Origin: Pseudarthrobacter siccitolerans
GTDB lineage: Bacteria; Actinomycetota; Actinomycetes; Actinomycetales; Micrococcaceae
NCBI RefSeq assembly: GCF_001046895.1
Contig: NZ_CAQI01000053.1
Coordinates: forward strand, 372,001-436,000
Direction of reading: 5' to 3'
Length of the DNA: 64,000 nt
Shown here: positions 11,901 through 19,917 of the stretch, piece by piece
Position numbering within the stretch: position 1 is the stretch's first letter
Layout: every line of letters starts with the position of its first letter
Program-made: the position numbers and the translations under genes
The notes under the pieces: generated by a model
Databases searched by the model: none
What the model was told of the DNA's origin: nothing
What the model saw: only the letters and a program-made list of their open reading frames with translations

Positions 11901-12664
11901 TCTTCGCGCAGTTCCTCGGGCAGGTCCGGGGCGGGCGCCTCTTCGAGGACTTTCTGGTGGCGGCGCTGCAGGGAGCAGTCACGGTCGCCGAGGCTGACCA
12001 CCCGGCCTGCGCCGTCGCCGAAGACCTGGACCTCGATGTGGCGGGCGTTCTCCACGTACCGTTCAGCGAACACGCCGGCGGTGCCGAAGCTGGCGCCGGC
12101 GAGGCGTGCGACGCGGGGAAAGCTCTCCATCAGTTCAGCCTCGTTGCGGCACACTGTCATGCCGATGCCGCCGCCCCCGCCGGTGGCCTTGAGCATCAGC
12201 GGGAACCCGATTGTTGCGGAGGCTGCGACTGCGGCGTCCACGTCCTCCAGCAGCCCGGAACCGGCGATCATCGGCACCCCGGCCGCCCGGGCGGCGTCGC
12301 GCGCTGTGTGCTTGGTGCCGAAGATGCGGAGCTGCTCGGCGGTGGGGCCTACAAAAACCAGCCCGGCTGCTTCCACGGCCTCGGCGAAGGCGGCGTCCTC
12401 GGACAGGAAGCCGTAGCCGGGGTGGATGGCGCCGGCGCCGGTGGATGTGGCGGCCTCGAGCAGGGCGTCGACGCGGAGGTAGGACTCCTTGGCAGGTGCC
12501 GGCCCCAGGAGGACGGCTTCATCGGCGAGCCGGACGTGCTTGGCGCCCCGGTCCGCTTCGGAGAACACGGCAACGGTGCGCAGTCCCAGCTTCCGGGCGG
12601 ATTCAATGATGCGGCAGGCGATCTCGCCGCGGTTGGCGATCAGCAGGGTGTCAAAGTTGGTCAC
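8924..12664 (-). CDS. Biotin-dependent urea/guanidine carboxylase
   Basis: A 1246-aa multidomain carboxylase that joins bicarbonate to urea or guanidine with ATP. The biotin carboxylase part (about 1-450) starts NFDTLLIANRGEIACRI and has the ATP-grasp Gly loop KATGGGGGIGMTVC. The carboxyltransferase follows: an AHS2/KipA-like part (about 480-790, VFRPGLQTSVQDWPGRMGLW) and an AHS1/KipI-like part (about 850-1060, DNLLVEYGDMVLDL). The biotinyl domain carries EAMKMET with the biotin Lys at about 1192. The GTG start overlaps the upstream stop (GTGA). The family is annotated as urea carboxylase. Enzymes encoded beside paired DUF1989 proteins have been shown to prefer guanidine, so I favour guanidine carboxylase. 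Confidence 0.9.
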   Translation of the reverse strand: MTNFDTLLIANRGEIACRIIESARKLGLRTVAVFSEADRGAKHVRLADEAVLLGPAPAKESYLRVDALLEAATSTGAGAIHPGYGFLSEDAAFAEAVEAAGLVFVGPTAEQLRIFGTKHTARDAARAAGVPMIAGSGLLEDVDAAVAASATIGFPLMLKATGGGGGIGMTVCRNEAELMESFPRVARLAGASFGTAGVFAERYVENARHIEVQVFGDGAGRVVSLGDRDCSLQRRHQKVLEEAPAPDLPEELREELHRSSRALCASLNYRSAGTVEFVYDSARREASFLEVNARLQVEHPVTEAVTGVDLVEWMLRLAQGGNEASTVLAGVPDSLPVTGHAVETRVYAEDPARGFQPSAGTVTNAAYPQTEGVRVDAWAETGTEVSTNYDPLLGKIITSGANRTEALDRLSAALQDTRIDGIETNLGLLRAATALDVVRTVQHSTSTLDSVGDPEPRITVFRPGLQTSVQDWPGRMGLWQIGVPPSGPMDDLSFRLGNTALGNPEGAPGLEFTMTGPSLTFTHATAVCVTGAEVTVTVDGTEVPGWAPVTVPAGGTLDVGTAGSKGLRGYILFQGGLDIPQYLGSASTFTLGQFGGHAGRVLRAGDVLRAVKAASSGQAPTAAVPLDSRPALTSAWELSVVEGPHGAPEFFQREDIEELYAAEYEVHFNSARTGVRLIGPKPRWARTDGGEAGLHPSNIHDTAYSVGALDFTGDTPILLGPDGPSLGGFVCPVTVVTADRWKLGQLRPGDKVRFVPIKASQAPSAGDLGPGRQLVLPGDAGWSGDISSVTAAAAGTSPAPTRRGDGDDGVLGRVPEGAGRPAVTYRRSGDDNLLVEYGDMVLDLGLRARVHAMHQHIEELRVPGIVDLTPGIRSLQIKVDPSVLSTNRLLGLVQEIEAALPASSELVVPSRTVRLPLSWDDPATREAIERYMAGVRDDAPWCPWNIEFIRRINGLDSVNDVFDTVFNAEYLVLGLGDVYLGAPVATPLDPRHRLVTTKYNPARTWTPENAVGIGGAYMCIYGMEGPGGYQFVGRTTQVWSRYADSAPFEPGSPWLLRFFDRISWYPVSPEELLDLRADMAAGRGRGVEIEEGTFSLAEHEVFLAENRESIAAFREKQGAAFAVERQAWADAGEFDRADALAAVVVPAADEVEVPDGGSLVAAPFAASVWKVDVAEGDRVVKGQPLVSLEAMKMETVLEAPCDGVVLRVLPVAGSQVVAGEAVLVLGGSDLEVELAGEAQKLEEAAV

Positions 12665-13338
12665 AGTGCAGCCTCCGGCCGGGTGACGATCATGCGGACT
12701 GGGGTGGGGTTGAAGCCGTTGCACGGGTTGTTGATCTGGGGGCAGTTGGAGACGAGCACCAGGGTGTCCACCTCGGCCCGCAGCGCCACGCGCTTGCCGG
12801 GCGCGGACAGTCCGTCCACGATGCCCAGGGCGCCATCCGGATCCACCGGTACGTTCATAAACCAGTTGATGTTGGACACCAGATCCCGCTTCCCGAGGCC
12901 CCAGCGGGAGCCCTCGATCAGGAAGTTCTCCACACAGGCGTGCTGTTCGCGGGTGTGCTGGCCGTAGCGGAGGGTGTTGGATTCCTGCGAGCAGGCGCCG
13001 CCGATGGTGTCGTGCACGCCCACCTCGTCCGCCACAACGGTCATCAGGGCGGCGCCGGTATCTGCCCGCAGCACGGAGCCGGTGGTGAGGACAATCGACT
13101 GCTGCCGGGCGATGGTGACAGGCGCGGAGTAGCGAACCGTAGTGTCCGCCGCCGCGTACAACAGGCAGTCCACGGCCTGGTTGCCTTCAAGGTCCACGAT
13201 GGTCAGCACGTCACCGGCCGCCACGACGGCGGACCAAGGGCCGCGGGCCTCGACGAATTCATCAAGGACCACATCCCCGGGAATGAGCGCGGTGTCACGG
13301 GCGTCCGCGGCGGGCTGGGTGTAGGTGGCGGTGTTCAT
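12661..13338 (-). CDS. DUF1989 'urea carboxylase-associated' protein, probable carboxyguanidine deiminase subunit
   Basis: A 225-aa DUF1989 protein. Visible motifs are NQAVDCLLYAAAD, DTIGGACSQESNTLRYG and CPQINNPCNGFNPTPVRMIV, with Cys, His and Asp residues that could bind a metal. Members of this pair were first named urea carboxylase-associated proteins and later shown to form a heteromeric deiminase converting carboxyguanidine to N-carboxyurea (allophanate). It overlaps both neighbours by 4 bp, so it is translated in step with the carboxylase and its partner. Assignment to a particular subunit is not made here. Confidence 0.85.
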   Translation of the reverse strand: MNTATYTQPAADARDTALIPGDVVLDEFVEARGPWSAVVAAGDVLTIVDLEGNQAVDCLLYAAADTTVRYSAPVTIARQQSIVLTTGSVLRADTGAALMTVVADEVGVHDTIGGACSQESNTLRYGQHTREQHACVENFLIEGSRWGLGKRDLVSNINWFMNVPVDPDGALGIVDGLSAPGKRVALRAEVDTLVLVSNCPQINNPCNGFNPTPVRMIVTRPEAAL

Positions 13339-14213
13339 CGTGCGTTCCTTGCAGTGAGGTCGTGTTCGGTGTTGTGCAGTGCCTGCCGGTGCTCGGGTGA
13401 CAGCGGGCCGGCAAGGGTGCCGGCCTCGAGGGCTGGCAGGTCCTGCGGCGCCTGCCAGGCAACGATGTCCACGGCGGTGCCCGTGAATTCTGCGCGAGGG
13501 TCCAGCGGGTGCGCCGTATTGGCAAGGACCAGCACGGCGTCCATCTGGAGCAGGAGTTCGACGGCGGCACCCGGCCCGGCGCTTCCGGTGAAGGTGATGC
13601 GTCCGGCCGGGTCCACTGCGGTGCCCTTGAAGAGCGACAGGGACGGGGCCACGTCACGCGGGCCCAGCCCGTTCTTCAGCGCTCCGAGGGTGAGCAGTTC
13701 GCGGGCGGCCGGGGATGCGCTGTGGGCCGTTCCGGCACCGTACTTTGCGGTGTTGCCCTCCAGGGTGGTGGCACCGGTCAGGGCGTCGTGGCGGGAGGAT
13801 GAATCGGCGACGATGGTGGCCATCAGGCGGCCGGCGTCGGACAGCAGCGGGTGTCCGGTGGTGGGGTAGGCCTGCCACGGGACCTTGACCGTGTCAGCCG
13901 CGTTGAGGCGCTCGTGCAGTGCTCCGGTCCGGTAGAGGATGGTGTGCACGCAGGCGTCCCCGCCTGTGTCTGTGAGCCTGATCCGGGTGCCGCGGGCCAG
14001 GGCCAGGGTGGTGTAGCGGCCGAAGGCGAGGGATTCGGCCCAGGTGGGGAACGCGCCGTCGGGCAGTCCGCTCAGAAGGTGTGCCGGGGCGCCGGCTGCC
14101 GGGACGTGCCGCATGGTGTCCACGGTCCGGCCGTGCTGCTCCCTTGCATGAGCACGGGCGCCGGCGGTGGTGGCAGTGCCTGCGGCTGCTGGACTCTCAG
14201 TTACTTGTGTCAT
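13335..14213 (-). CDS. DUF1989 protein, probable second carboxyguanidine deiminase subunit
   Basis: A 292-aa DUF1989 paralogue of the next gene, longer at the N-terminus (an Ala/Thr-rich, probably disordered stretch of about 40 residues). It shows the family segments GGDACVHTILY and DSSSRHDALTGATTLEGNTAKYG, equivalent to VDCLLY and DTIGGACSQESNTLRYG in the partner. The Cys of the partner's GGAC motif is not obvious here, so the two subunits may differ in catalytic role. It starts with ATG, is the second gene of the operon, and lies 54 bp behind the permease. Confidence 0.85.
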   Translation of the reverse strand: MTQVTESPAAAGTATTAGARAHAREQHGRTVDTMRHVPAAGAPAHLLSGLPDGAFPTWAESLAFGRYTTLALARGTRIRLTDTGGDACVHTILYRTGALHERLNAADTVKVPWQAYPTTGHPLLSDAGRLMATIVADSSSRHDALTGATTLEGNTAKYGAGTAHSASPAARELLTLGALKNGLGPRDVAPSLSLFKGTAVDPAGRITFTGSAGPGAAVELLLQMDAVLVLANTAHPLDPRAEFTGTAVDIVAWQAPQDLPALEAGTLAGPLSPEHRQALHNTEHDLTARNAR

Positions 14214-14267
14214 GTCAATCCTGTGTTCTTAAGGCTGTGTTTGTGCGGCTTGTGTTCTGGAAGGCTC

Positions 14268-15770
14268 TTATGCGGCGGTTGCCAGGTTCCGGCGCCGGAC
14301 CCAGACGCCCAGGAGCAGGACCACTGCCACCATGAGCGGCGCCGAGTAGAGCAGCACCGGGTTTTCACCGGACGGGTCGTAGACCTCGGGCCGCGGCCAG
14401 GCGAGGTTGACCACCATCATGGCGCCGTAGAGGACGGCGAGGATGTTGACGGGCAGGCCCCAGCGGCCCAGGGAAAAGAGTCCGGCGGGAAGGGTCTGCC
14501 CCACCTGGTTCCAGTCGCCCCGGAGCCTGTTGAGGAGCTGCGGCACGGTGACCAGGAGGTAGGCGAGGTAGACCATCACGATGCAGACGCTGCACAGGGT
14601 GGTGAACAGGGCGGCGTTGCCGACATTGATGGCGAGGACGCCCACGGCCAGGGCGCCGATGACAATCGAGGGCCACATGGGCGTGCCGCGGGTGGGGTGG
14701 ACTGAGGACAGCAGCGCCGATGCGGGAAGTTTGCCGTCGCGGGCCATGGAGAACACCAGGCGTGAACCGGCGGTCTGGATGGCCAGGGTGCAGACGAAGA
14801 TGGCGATGGCTACGTCCACCAGCAGGACCTTGCCCCAGAAGGTGCCCAGGACGGCGGTGAGGACGTAGGGCAGGCCTTCGGTGGCGAGGCGGCCGTCGTC
14901 GAGGCTGGGGGCTGCCATCAGGGCGGTGATGATCATCAGCGCGCCGCCGATGCCGGAGATGAGCAGGGCCGAAAGGATGGTGCGGGGAGCGGTCCGGCGC
15001 GGGTCCTTGGTTTCTTCGGAGAGCTCGCCGGCGGAGTTGAAGCCCACCATGACGTAGGCGGCCATCAACCCGGAAACCAGGAACGCTCCCACGGCGCCGA
15101 GCTCGGAATTCTGGAGCACGGTGGTCTCCGCAACAACGTCCGGCCCGCGCTGGGCGGCGCTGATCAGGGCCAGGATGACGGCCACAACGCCCACGATCTC
15201 GCAGGTGACGCCCACCGAGTTCACGTGGGCCATAAGCTTGACGCCCAGTGAGTTGATGATGGTGGTGGCCACCAGAAGCACGGCGCCCAGGATCACGGCA
15301 TTCGCGGCTCCCGTCACGGTGTTGAGCGCGGGATCACCGCCCACCAGCTGGAACCCGGACCACAGCTGGGGCAGCACCACCTGAAGGGCGATGGCGGCGG
15401 CCGCGGCGGTGACCACCTGGGCGATGGCCATGAACCAGCCGGCAAACCAGCCCACACCCTCGCCGCCCACACGCCGGGCCCACTGGTACACGGCTCCGGA
15501 GAGCGGGTAGCGGGCAGCGAGCTCCGCGAAGTTCAGGGCCACGAGGAGCTGGCCCACCAGTACTACCGGCCAGGTCCAGAAGAAGGCCGGTCCCGCGAAC
15601 GAATAGCCGAAGGCGAACAACTGGAAGATGGTGGTGAGGATGGAGACGAAGGAAAAGCCGGCGGCGAAGGAAGCGTAGCGGCCGAGTTTCCGGTGGAGGG
15701 TGGGCTCGTAGCCAAGGGACGTCAAATCTGCATCGTCCGCGTGGACGGTGGGAAGAGCTGTTGAGGTCAT
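14268..15770 (-). CDS. APC-family amino acid/guanidine-type permease
   Basis: A 500-aa integral membrane transporter of the amino acid-polyamine-organocation superfamily. About twelve hydrophobic segments are visible, beginning SFAAGFSFVSILTTIFQLFAFG, with the family motif GFNSAGELSEETKDPRRTAPR in the loop after the seventh. It is the first gene of the operon and presumably imports the nitrogen compound broken down by the following enzymes. By context guanidine or a related cation is likely; urea or an amino acid is also possible. The tail RRRNLATAA is short and basic, as expected at the cytoplasmic side. Confidence 0.88.
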   Translation of the reverse strand: MTSTALPTVHADDADLTSLGYEPTLHRKLGRYASFAAGFSFVSILTTIFQLFAFGYSFAGPAFFWTWPVVLVGQLLVALNFAELAARYPLSGAVYQWARRVGGEGVGWFAGWFMAIAQVVTAAAAAIALQVVLPQLWSGFQLVGGDPALNTVTGAANAVILGAVLLVATTIINSLGVKLMAHVNSVGVTCEIVGVVAVILALISAAQRGPDVVAETTVLQNSELGAVGAFLVSGLMAAYVMVGFNSAGELSEETKDPRRTAPRTILSALLISGIGGALMIITALMAAPSLDDGRLATEGLPYVLTAVLGTFWGKVLLVDVAIAIFVCTLAIQTAGSRLVFSMARDGKLPASALLSSVHPTRGTPMWPSIVIGALAVGVLAINVGNAALFTTLCSVCIVMVYLAYLLVTVPQLLNRLRGDWNQVGQTLPAGLFSLGRWGLPVNILAVLYGAMMVVNLAWPRPEVYDPSGENPVLLYSAPLMVAVVLLLGVWVRRRNLATAA

Positions 15771-15991
15771 CGGATTCTCCGGGGGCTGGAACGGCGAGGG
15801 GGCCGGCGGTAATGCAGCCCTCGGCCGATGGCTGCGGAATACCGGTCACTTGATAGTTTTCCAGCGTGATGTCCCCAAAGAGTTTCACCTCTGTAAAAGG
15901 CGGATAGACATCTTGTTTCCGTTGTATTTCCGTCCCCTCACCGCCGATCAAAAGGCCCAAAGGGCCCGCGGCAGGATGCAAGAATGAGGCA
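15771..15991. promoter_or_regulatory. Divergent control region between permease operon and tetR
   Basis: The 221-bp region holds both promoters. On the minus strand TTGGGG and TATCAA are 17 bp apart upstream of the permease. A weak inverted repeat AGAG-N6-CTCT (15879-15892) may be part of a TetR operator. I looked for guanidine-I, -II and -III riboswitch signatures on the minus strand and saw none. Confidence 0.45.
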
Positions 15992-16663
15992 GTGACTTCA
16001 GCCGGACCCGGACGCCCCCGCAGCCAACAGCCCTCCAGGCCGGGCGCCACCGCCCGGGAGGAGATCCTGGATGCGGCGGCCGAGCTCTTTACCACCCAGG
16101 GCTTCGCCAACACCTCCACCCGCTCCATCGCCGATGCCGTGGGAATCAGGCAGTCCTCGCTGTACCACCACTTCAAAACCAAGGACGACATCCTCGAGGA
16201 CCTCCTGCAGGGCACCGTGTCCGGCGGGCTCGAGTTTGCCCGGACGGTGGCGGCCCTGCCGCCGGCGGAAGTGCCGCCTGGAGGCCGGCTTCACGCCGTC
16301 GCCCTTTATGACGGGACGCAATTGTGCAGCGCCCGCTGGAACCTCGGCGTCCTGTACCACCTGCCCGAGGCCCGCAGCGGCCGCTTCGAACGGTTCCTGG
16401 CCGGACGGCAGGAGTTGCGGAAGTTGTACGGTGACCTCGGCGCGGCCCTCTCCCCCGCCGGAACTTTGGCCCTGAGCGGTGCCAATCCCGGCGACCTGGC
16501 CTTCCGCCTGGTCGAATCGCTGATCAACCTCCGGGCCGACGGCCTCGCCACTTCCGCCTCTCCCCTGCAGGCAGCGGATGCCGGGCTCATCCTGTGCGGG
16601 TTGGGCGCAGAGCTGCCGGCGATCCGCGAGCAGAGCGCGGCGCTCATCAAACGCCTGGGTTGA
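15992..16663 (+). CDS. TetR-family regulator, divergent from the guanidine-type operon
   Basis: A 223-aa one-component repressor. The N-terminal helix-turn-helix (about 22-68) reads AREEILDAAAELFTTQGF, then TSTRSIADAVGIRQSSLYHH and FKTKDDILEDLL. The C-terminal ligand domain is not assignable. The GTG start has an AAGAAT -10-like box 7 bp upstream and no good Shine-Dalgarno, so the mRNA may be leaderless. Its position suggests it controls the permease operon and itself. The ligand could be guanidine or a pathway intermediate. Confidence 0.88.
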   Translation: MTSAGPGRPRSQQPSRPGATAREEILDAAAELFTTQGFANTSTRSIADAVGIRQSSLYHHFKTKDDILEDLLQGTVSGGLEFARTVAALPPAEVPPGGRLHAVALYDGTQLCSARWNLGVLYHLPEARSGRFERFLAGRQELRKLYGDLGAALSPAGTLALSGANPGDLAFRLVESLINLRADGLATSASPLQAADAGLILCGLGAELPAIREQSAALIKRLG

Positions 16664-16720
16664 CGGCTGCGCCGATCGGCTGGCGCAGTGTCCATGGTGC
16701 CCGCGTTCAGGTTGCTCGGC

Positions 16721-16735
16721 TAGGCTCGGAACATG
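16721..16735 (+). promoter_or_regulatory. -10 box of a leaderless promoter
   Basis: TAGGCT (16721-16726) lies 6 bp before the ATG at 16733; no ribosome site is present. It resembles the box before the paralogous hydrolase at 6121. Confidence 0.5.
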
Positions 16736-17569
16736 ACGCGTGAGAACATCAGGACCCCCGACGGCGGCACTCTGGAGCTCTTTTCCACCGGCGTGGAACT
16801 CACTTCGGCCGGTTCAGGCGTGGTGGTTGTCCCGCCGTCCCTGGTGACGGCCGCCGATTACACCAAGTTCGCGCAGAAACTCAGCGCTGCCCTGGGCCGG
16901 CCGGTCCACACGTTCAACCGCCGCGGCCGGGGCTCGTCATCGCCCCAACCGGAGGATTACACCCTGGACGTGGACATCCGCGACCTCGATACCGTGATGA
17001 AGCACACCTCCAGCACGGACGTCTTCGGACACAGCTTCGGCGGGGCTGTTGCGCTCCACGCGGCGCGGACGCTGCCGGTGGAACGGCTCGCCGTCTACGA
17101 TCCCGCCGTCTCCGTGAACCACAGCGTCAAGGCGGACTGGACCGCCGAGTACGAGCGCGCCATCGCGGCCGGGGATGACGACCGCGCCCTCGCCGTCCTG
17201 CAGCGGGGCCTCGAAGCCGGCGGCGCCTTCTCGTCCCGCATGCCGCTCTCCATGCTGACCCTGGCCAACAAGCTCACGGCAGGTACCTCCGAGGGCAAGC
17301 AGCAGCGCGAGCTCATGCGCACCGGCGTCCGGGAGATCAAGGCAATTATTGCCGCGGACATGCCGGCCGAGCCTTTCCTGGAACTGCCGCTGGAAACCCT
17401 GATCGTGGTGGGCGAAAAGAGCCCGGCCTACTTTGGCGTGGCGTGCGGCCAGATCCACGATGTGCTCTCCGGCTCCAGCTACACCATCCTGCCCGGCTTC
17501 GGGCACGACGGCGTCATCAAGGCTCCGGACAAGCTGATCAAGGAGCTGGCGGACTTCTACGCCGGCTGA
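16733..17569 (+). CDS. Alpha/beta hydrolase, paralogue of the gene at 6121
   Basis: A 278-aa cytosolic alpha/beta hydrolase with nucleophile elbow GHSFGG. A likely catalytic Asp/Glu is near VVGEKSP and the likely His is in LPGFGHDGVI. The NRRGRGSSSPQPEDY segment matches the other hydrolase closely. Substrate unknown. It follows tetR by 69 bp but has its own -10 box, and it ends 11 bp before the type C hairpin. The two paralogues have the same orientation and flank the operon and its regulator. Confidence 0.82.
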   Translation: MTRENIRTPDGGTLELFSTGVELTSAGSGVVVVPPSLVTAADYTKFAQKLSAALGRPVHTFNRRGRGSSSPQPEDYTLDVDIRDLDTVMKHTSSTDVFGHSFGGAVALHAARTLPVERLAVYDPAVSVNHSVKADWTAEYERAIAAGDDDRALAVLQRGLEAGGAFSSRMPLSMLTLANKLTAGTSEGKQQRELMRTGVREIKAIIAADMPAEPFLELPLETLIVVGEKSPAYFGVACGQIHDVLSGSSYTILPGFGHDGVIKAPDKLIKELADFYAG

Positions 17570-17579
17570 CGCTCCAGGC

Positions 17580-17630
17580 AAGTAGCGCCAAGTGTCGTTT
17601 TGATGCTCCAAACGGCACTCAGCGCTACCT
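17580..17630. repeat. Type C intergenic hairpin between convergent genes
   Basis: Arms 17580-17600 and 17610-17630 (21 nt each, 17 of 21 complementary plus one G-U) enclose a 9-nt loop. The element nearly fills the 68-bp gap between two convergent stops. It lacks a T tract but could end transcription from both sides. Sequence unrelated to types A, B and D. Confidence 0.8.
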
Positions 17631-17637
17631 GGTTGGG

Positions 17638-19113
17638 TCAGTGGCCGCCGTGACCCGGCCCGGCACCTTCTGTCTTGCGCATCATGGCGGAGAGTACGAC
17701 GGCGGCGAGGGCAATGACGGTCGCCGTCAGGAAGGCGGCGCTCATCCCCGCGACGAGGCCCGACGCGGCTGAGACCACGGCGAAGATGGACACCAGCAGC
17801 GCCGTACCGGCGGCTCCGGCCACCTGCTGCATGGTGCTCATGATCGCGGACCCGTGCGAGTACAGGTGCGGCGGAAGCGGGTTCAGGCCGGTGGTGAACG
17901 CCGGGGTGAACAGCAGCGCAAGTCCGAAACTCAGCCCCACATGCAAGGTGACGATCCACCAGACGGGAGTGCCGGCGTCGAGCATTGAAAACTGCCAGAG
18001 GGTCACCACCATCAGGATTGACCCTGTGACGGTGAGCGGCAGCGGCCCTACCTTGTCGAAGAGCCGGCCGATGACCGGGCCCAGCAGACCCATGGCCAGG
18101 CCGCCGGGAAGCAGCGCGAGGCCTGTCTCGAGGGAGCCGAGCCCGCGGATTTCCTGCAGGTACAGGGGCAGCAGGATGACGCCGCCGAACAGCGCCATCA
18201 TGGCCACCACCATCAGCAGGACCGAGACGGTGAACATACGGAAGTTGAACGCGCGCAGGTCCAGCAGCGGAGCGTCGCCCTTCTGCAGGCGGAGCTGGCG
18301 GAGGACAAAGACGGTGAGGCTGGCGACGCCGATGACCAGTGCGGCGATGGCTGCAACACCCGGCCCGGCCTGGCCGCCGTGGCCGCCGCCGATCTGGCTG
18401 AGGCCGTAGACCAGGCCGCCGAATGCGGGGACGGTAAGGATGACCGAAAGTGCGTCGAGCTTGGCCTTTTCCGTCTCGCCAACGTTGGTCAGGTACTTGG
18501 CACCGATGGCGAGGGCCGCGAGGGCCACCGGGAGGACAAACACGAACATAAAGCGCCAGGTGAAGTGCTCAAGGATCAACCCTGAAACGGTGGGGCCCAT
18601 GGCCGGTGCCACGGAGATCGCGATGCTGACGTTGCCCATCACGGCGCCGCGCTTGGCCAGGGGGACCAGCGTGAGGATGGTGGTCATCAGCAGGGGCAGC
18701 ATAATCGCGGTGCCGCCGGCCTGGACAATGCGGGCCAGCAGCAGGATCTCGAAGCCCGGAGCCACTGCGGCAAGTGCGGTACCGCCGGCGAAAAGGCCCA
18801 TGGCGAGCATAAACACTGCCCGGGTGGACAGGGTCTGCAGGATGAATCCGGTGGTGGGAATGACCACGGCCATGGTGAGCATAAACCCGGTGGACAGCCA
18901 CTGGACGGTGGGGGCATCCACCTGGAGATCCACCATGAGCCGCTGCAGGGCGACGTTCATGATGGTCTCGTTGAGGATCACCACAAACGTCGCCACCAGC
19001 AGTGTGGTGATGACTGTTACCGATTCGCGGGACATCTTCTCCGGCGCGGCGGGCTTGGCTCCTTCGGTTCGGACGGACTTGCCGCTGGCGTTCGGAGAGA
19101 CTTCGGTAGACAT
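17638..19113 (-). CDS. MFS efflux transporter, DHA2 (EmrB/QacA-type)
   Basis: A 491-aa proton-coupled multidrug exporter with about 14 membrane spans. After a 30-residue cytoplasmic start come VTVITTLLVATFVVILNETI and NVALQRLMVDLQVDAPTVQW, the typical TMS1-loop of DHA2 proteins. The motif C-like segment is AISVAPAMGPTVSGLILEHF. The ATG at 19113 is preceded by AGGAGG-type sequence. An inverted repeat ACTCCA-N13-TGGAGT (19166-19190) upstream could be a repressor site. No adjacent regulator gene is clearly linked. Substrates unknown. Confidence 0.9.
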   Translation of the reverse strand: MSTEVSPNASGKSVRTEGAKPAAPEKMSRESVTVITTLLVATFVVILNETIMNVALQRLMVDLQVDAPTVQWLSTGFMLTMAVVIPTTGFILQTLSTRAVFMLAMGLFAGGTALAAVAPGFEILLLARIVQAGGTAIMLPLLMTTILTLVPLAKRGAVMGNVSIAISVAPAMGPTVSGLILEHFTWRFMFVFVLPVALAALAIGAKYLTNVGETEKAKLDALSVILTVPAFGGLVYGLSQIGGGHGGQAGPGVAAIAALVIGVASLTVFVLRQLRLQKGDAPLLDLRAFNFRMFTVSVLLMVVAMMALFGGVILLPLYLQEIRGLGSLETGLALLPGGLAMGLLGPVIGRLFDKVGPLPLTVTGSILMVVTLWQFSMLDAGTPVWWIVTLHVGLSFGLALLFTPAFTTGLNPLPPHLYSHGSAIMSTMQQVAGAAGTALLVSIFAVVSAASGLVAGMSAAFLTATVIALAAVVLSAMMRKTEGAGPGHGGH

Positions 19114-19242
19114 GGGTGTTCCCTCAGGAGGTTGTTTGAAAGGTGCGCGATCAGCGTCGCTGCAGACTCCAACACTCTACCGGCTGGAGTAATTCCTCCG
19201 CACGGTATCTTTTCTATAACCCTGAGGGAACAATGGGTGCAT

Positions 19243-19809
19243 TCAGGCCGTCTGGCCGGCGTGCTGGCCTTCGGAAATCTCCTCGACCAGCTTGCTGTTG
19301 AACGCCGGAAGGTCGTCCGGGTTGCGGCTGGTCACCAGACCCTGGTCCACCACCACTTCCTCGTCAGTCCAGTTGGCGCCGGCATTCTTCAGGTCCGTCT
19401 GGAGCGTGTGGTACGAGGTGACGTTCCGTCCGCGCAGCACACCGGCCTCGATCAGCAGCCAGGGTCCGTGGCAGATGGACGCCACGGGCTTGTGCTGTTC
19501 AAAGAAGCTCCGGGTGAAGGCCTGGGCGTCCTTGTCCACCCGGAGGTGGTCGGCATTAACAACGCCGCCGGGCAGGACCAGGGCATCAAAGTCCGAGGCG
19601 TTCGCCTCTGCCACGGTGAGGTCGACGTCGAACGTGTCGCCCTTTTCCGTTCCCTCGAAACCCTGCAGCTTTCCGCTCTTGGGCGCCACCAGGGTGGGCT
19701 GGCCACCGGCCTCCTTGACCGCCTGCCACGGGCTGGTCAGCTCAATCTGCTCCACGCCGTCCGTCAGCAGGAATGCAACCTTCTTGCCGGCGATGCTTTG
19801 TTCTGACAT
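19243..19809 (-). CDS. DJ-1/PfpI family protein (deglycase/protease-like)
   Basis: A 188-aa class I glutamine-amidotransferase-like protein. The nucleophile elbow is ASICHGPWLLIEAG with Cys followed by His. The acidic partner lies in FLLTDGVEQIEL. The family includes PfpI, YhbO and YajL, which have been described as proteases, glyoxalases or protein/nucleotide deglycases in stress defence. The ribosome site AGGAGGAAAA before the ATG is strong. An inverted repeat with an AT-rich centre upstream suggests regulated expression. Confidence 0.92.
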   Translation of the reverse strand: MSEQSIAGKKVAFLLTDGVEQIELTSPWQAVKEAGGQPTLVAPKSGKLQGFEGTEKGDTFDVDLTVAEANASDFDALVLPGGVVNADHLRVDKDAQAFTRSFFEQHKPVASICHGPWLLIEAGVLRGRNVTSYHTLQTDLKNAGANWTDEEVVVDQGLVTSRNPDDLPAFNSKLVEEISEGQHAGQTA

Positions 19810-19917
19810 TTTTCCTCCTCATGCGGGCGGCACGCCGCGCGCTATTGAGGGCGCGGACTACCGCTTCGAGAGTTGTTTGCCTGACAGCTTCAAGCGTAGG
19901 AAAAGGAGAAGTGATAA

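Noticed and set aside
15771..15991. Guanidine riboswitch in the permease leader
   Set aside because: None of the conserved blocks could be found by eye on the relevant strand.
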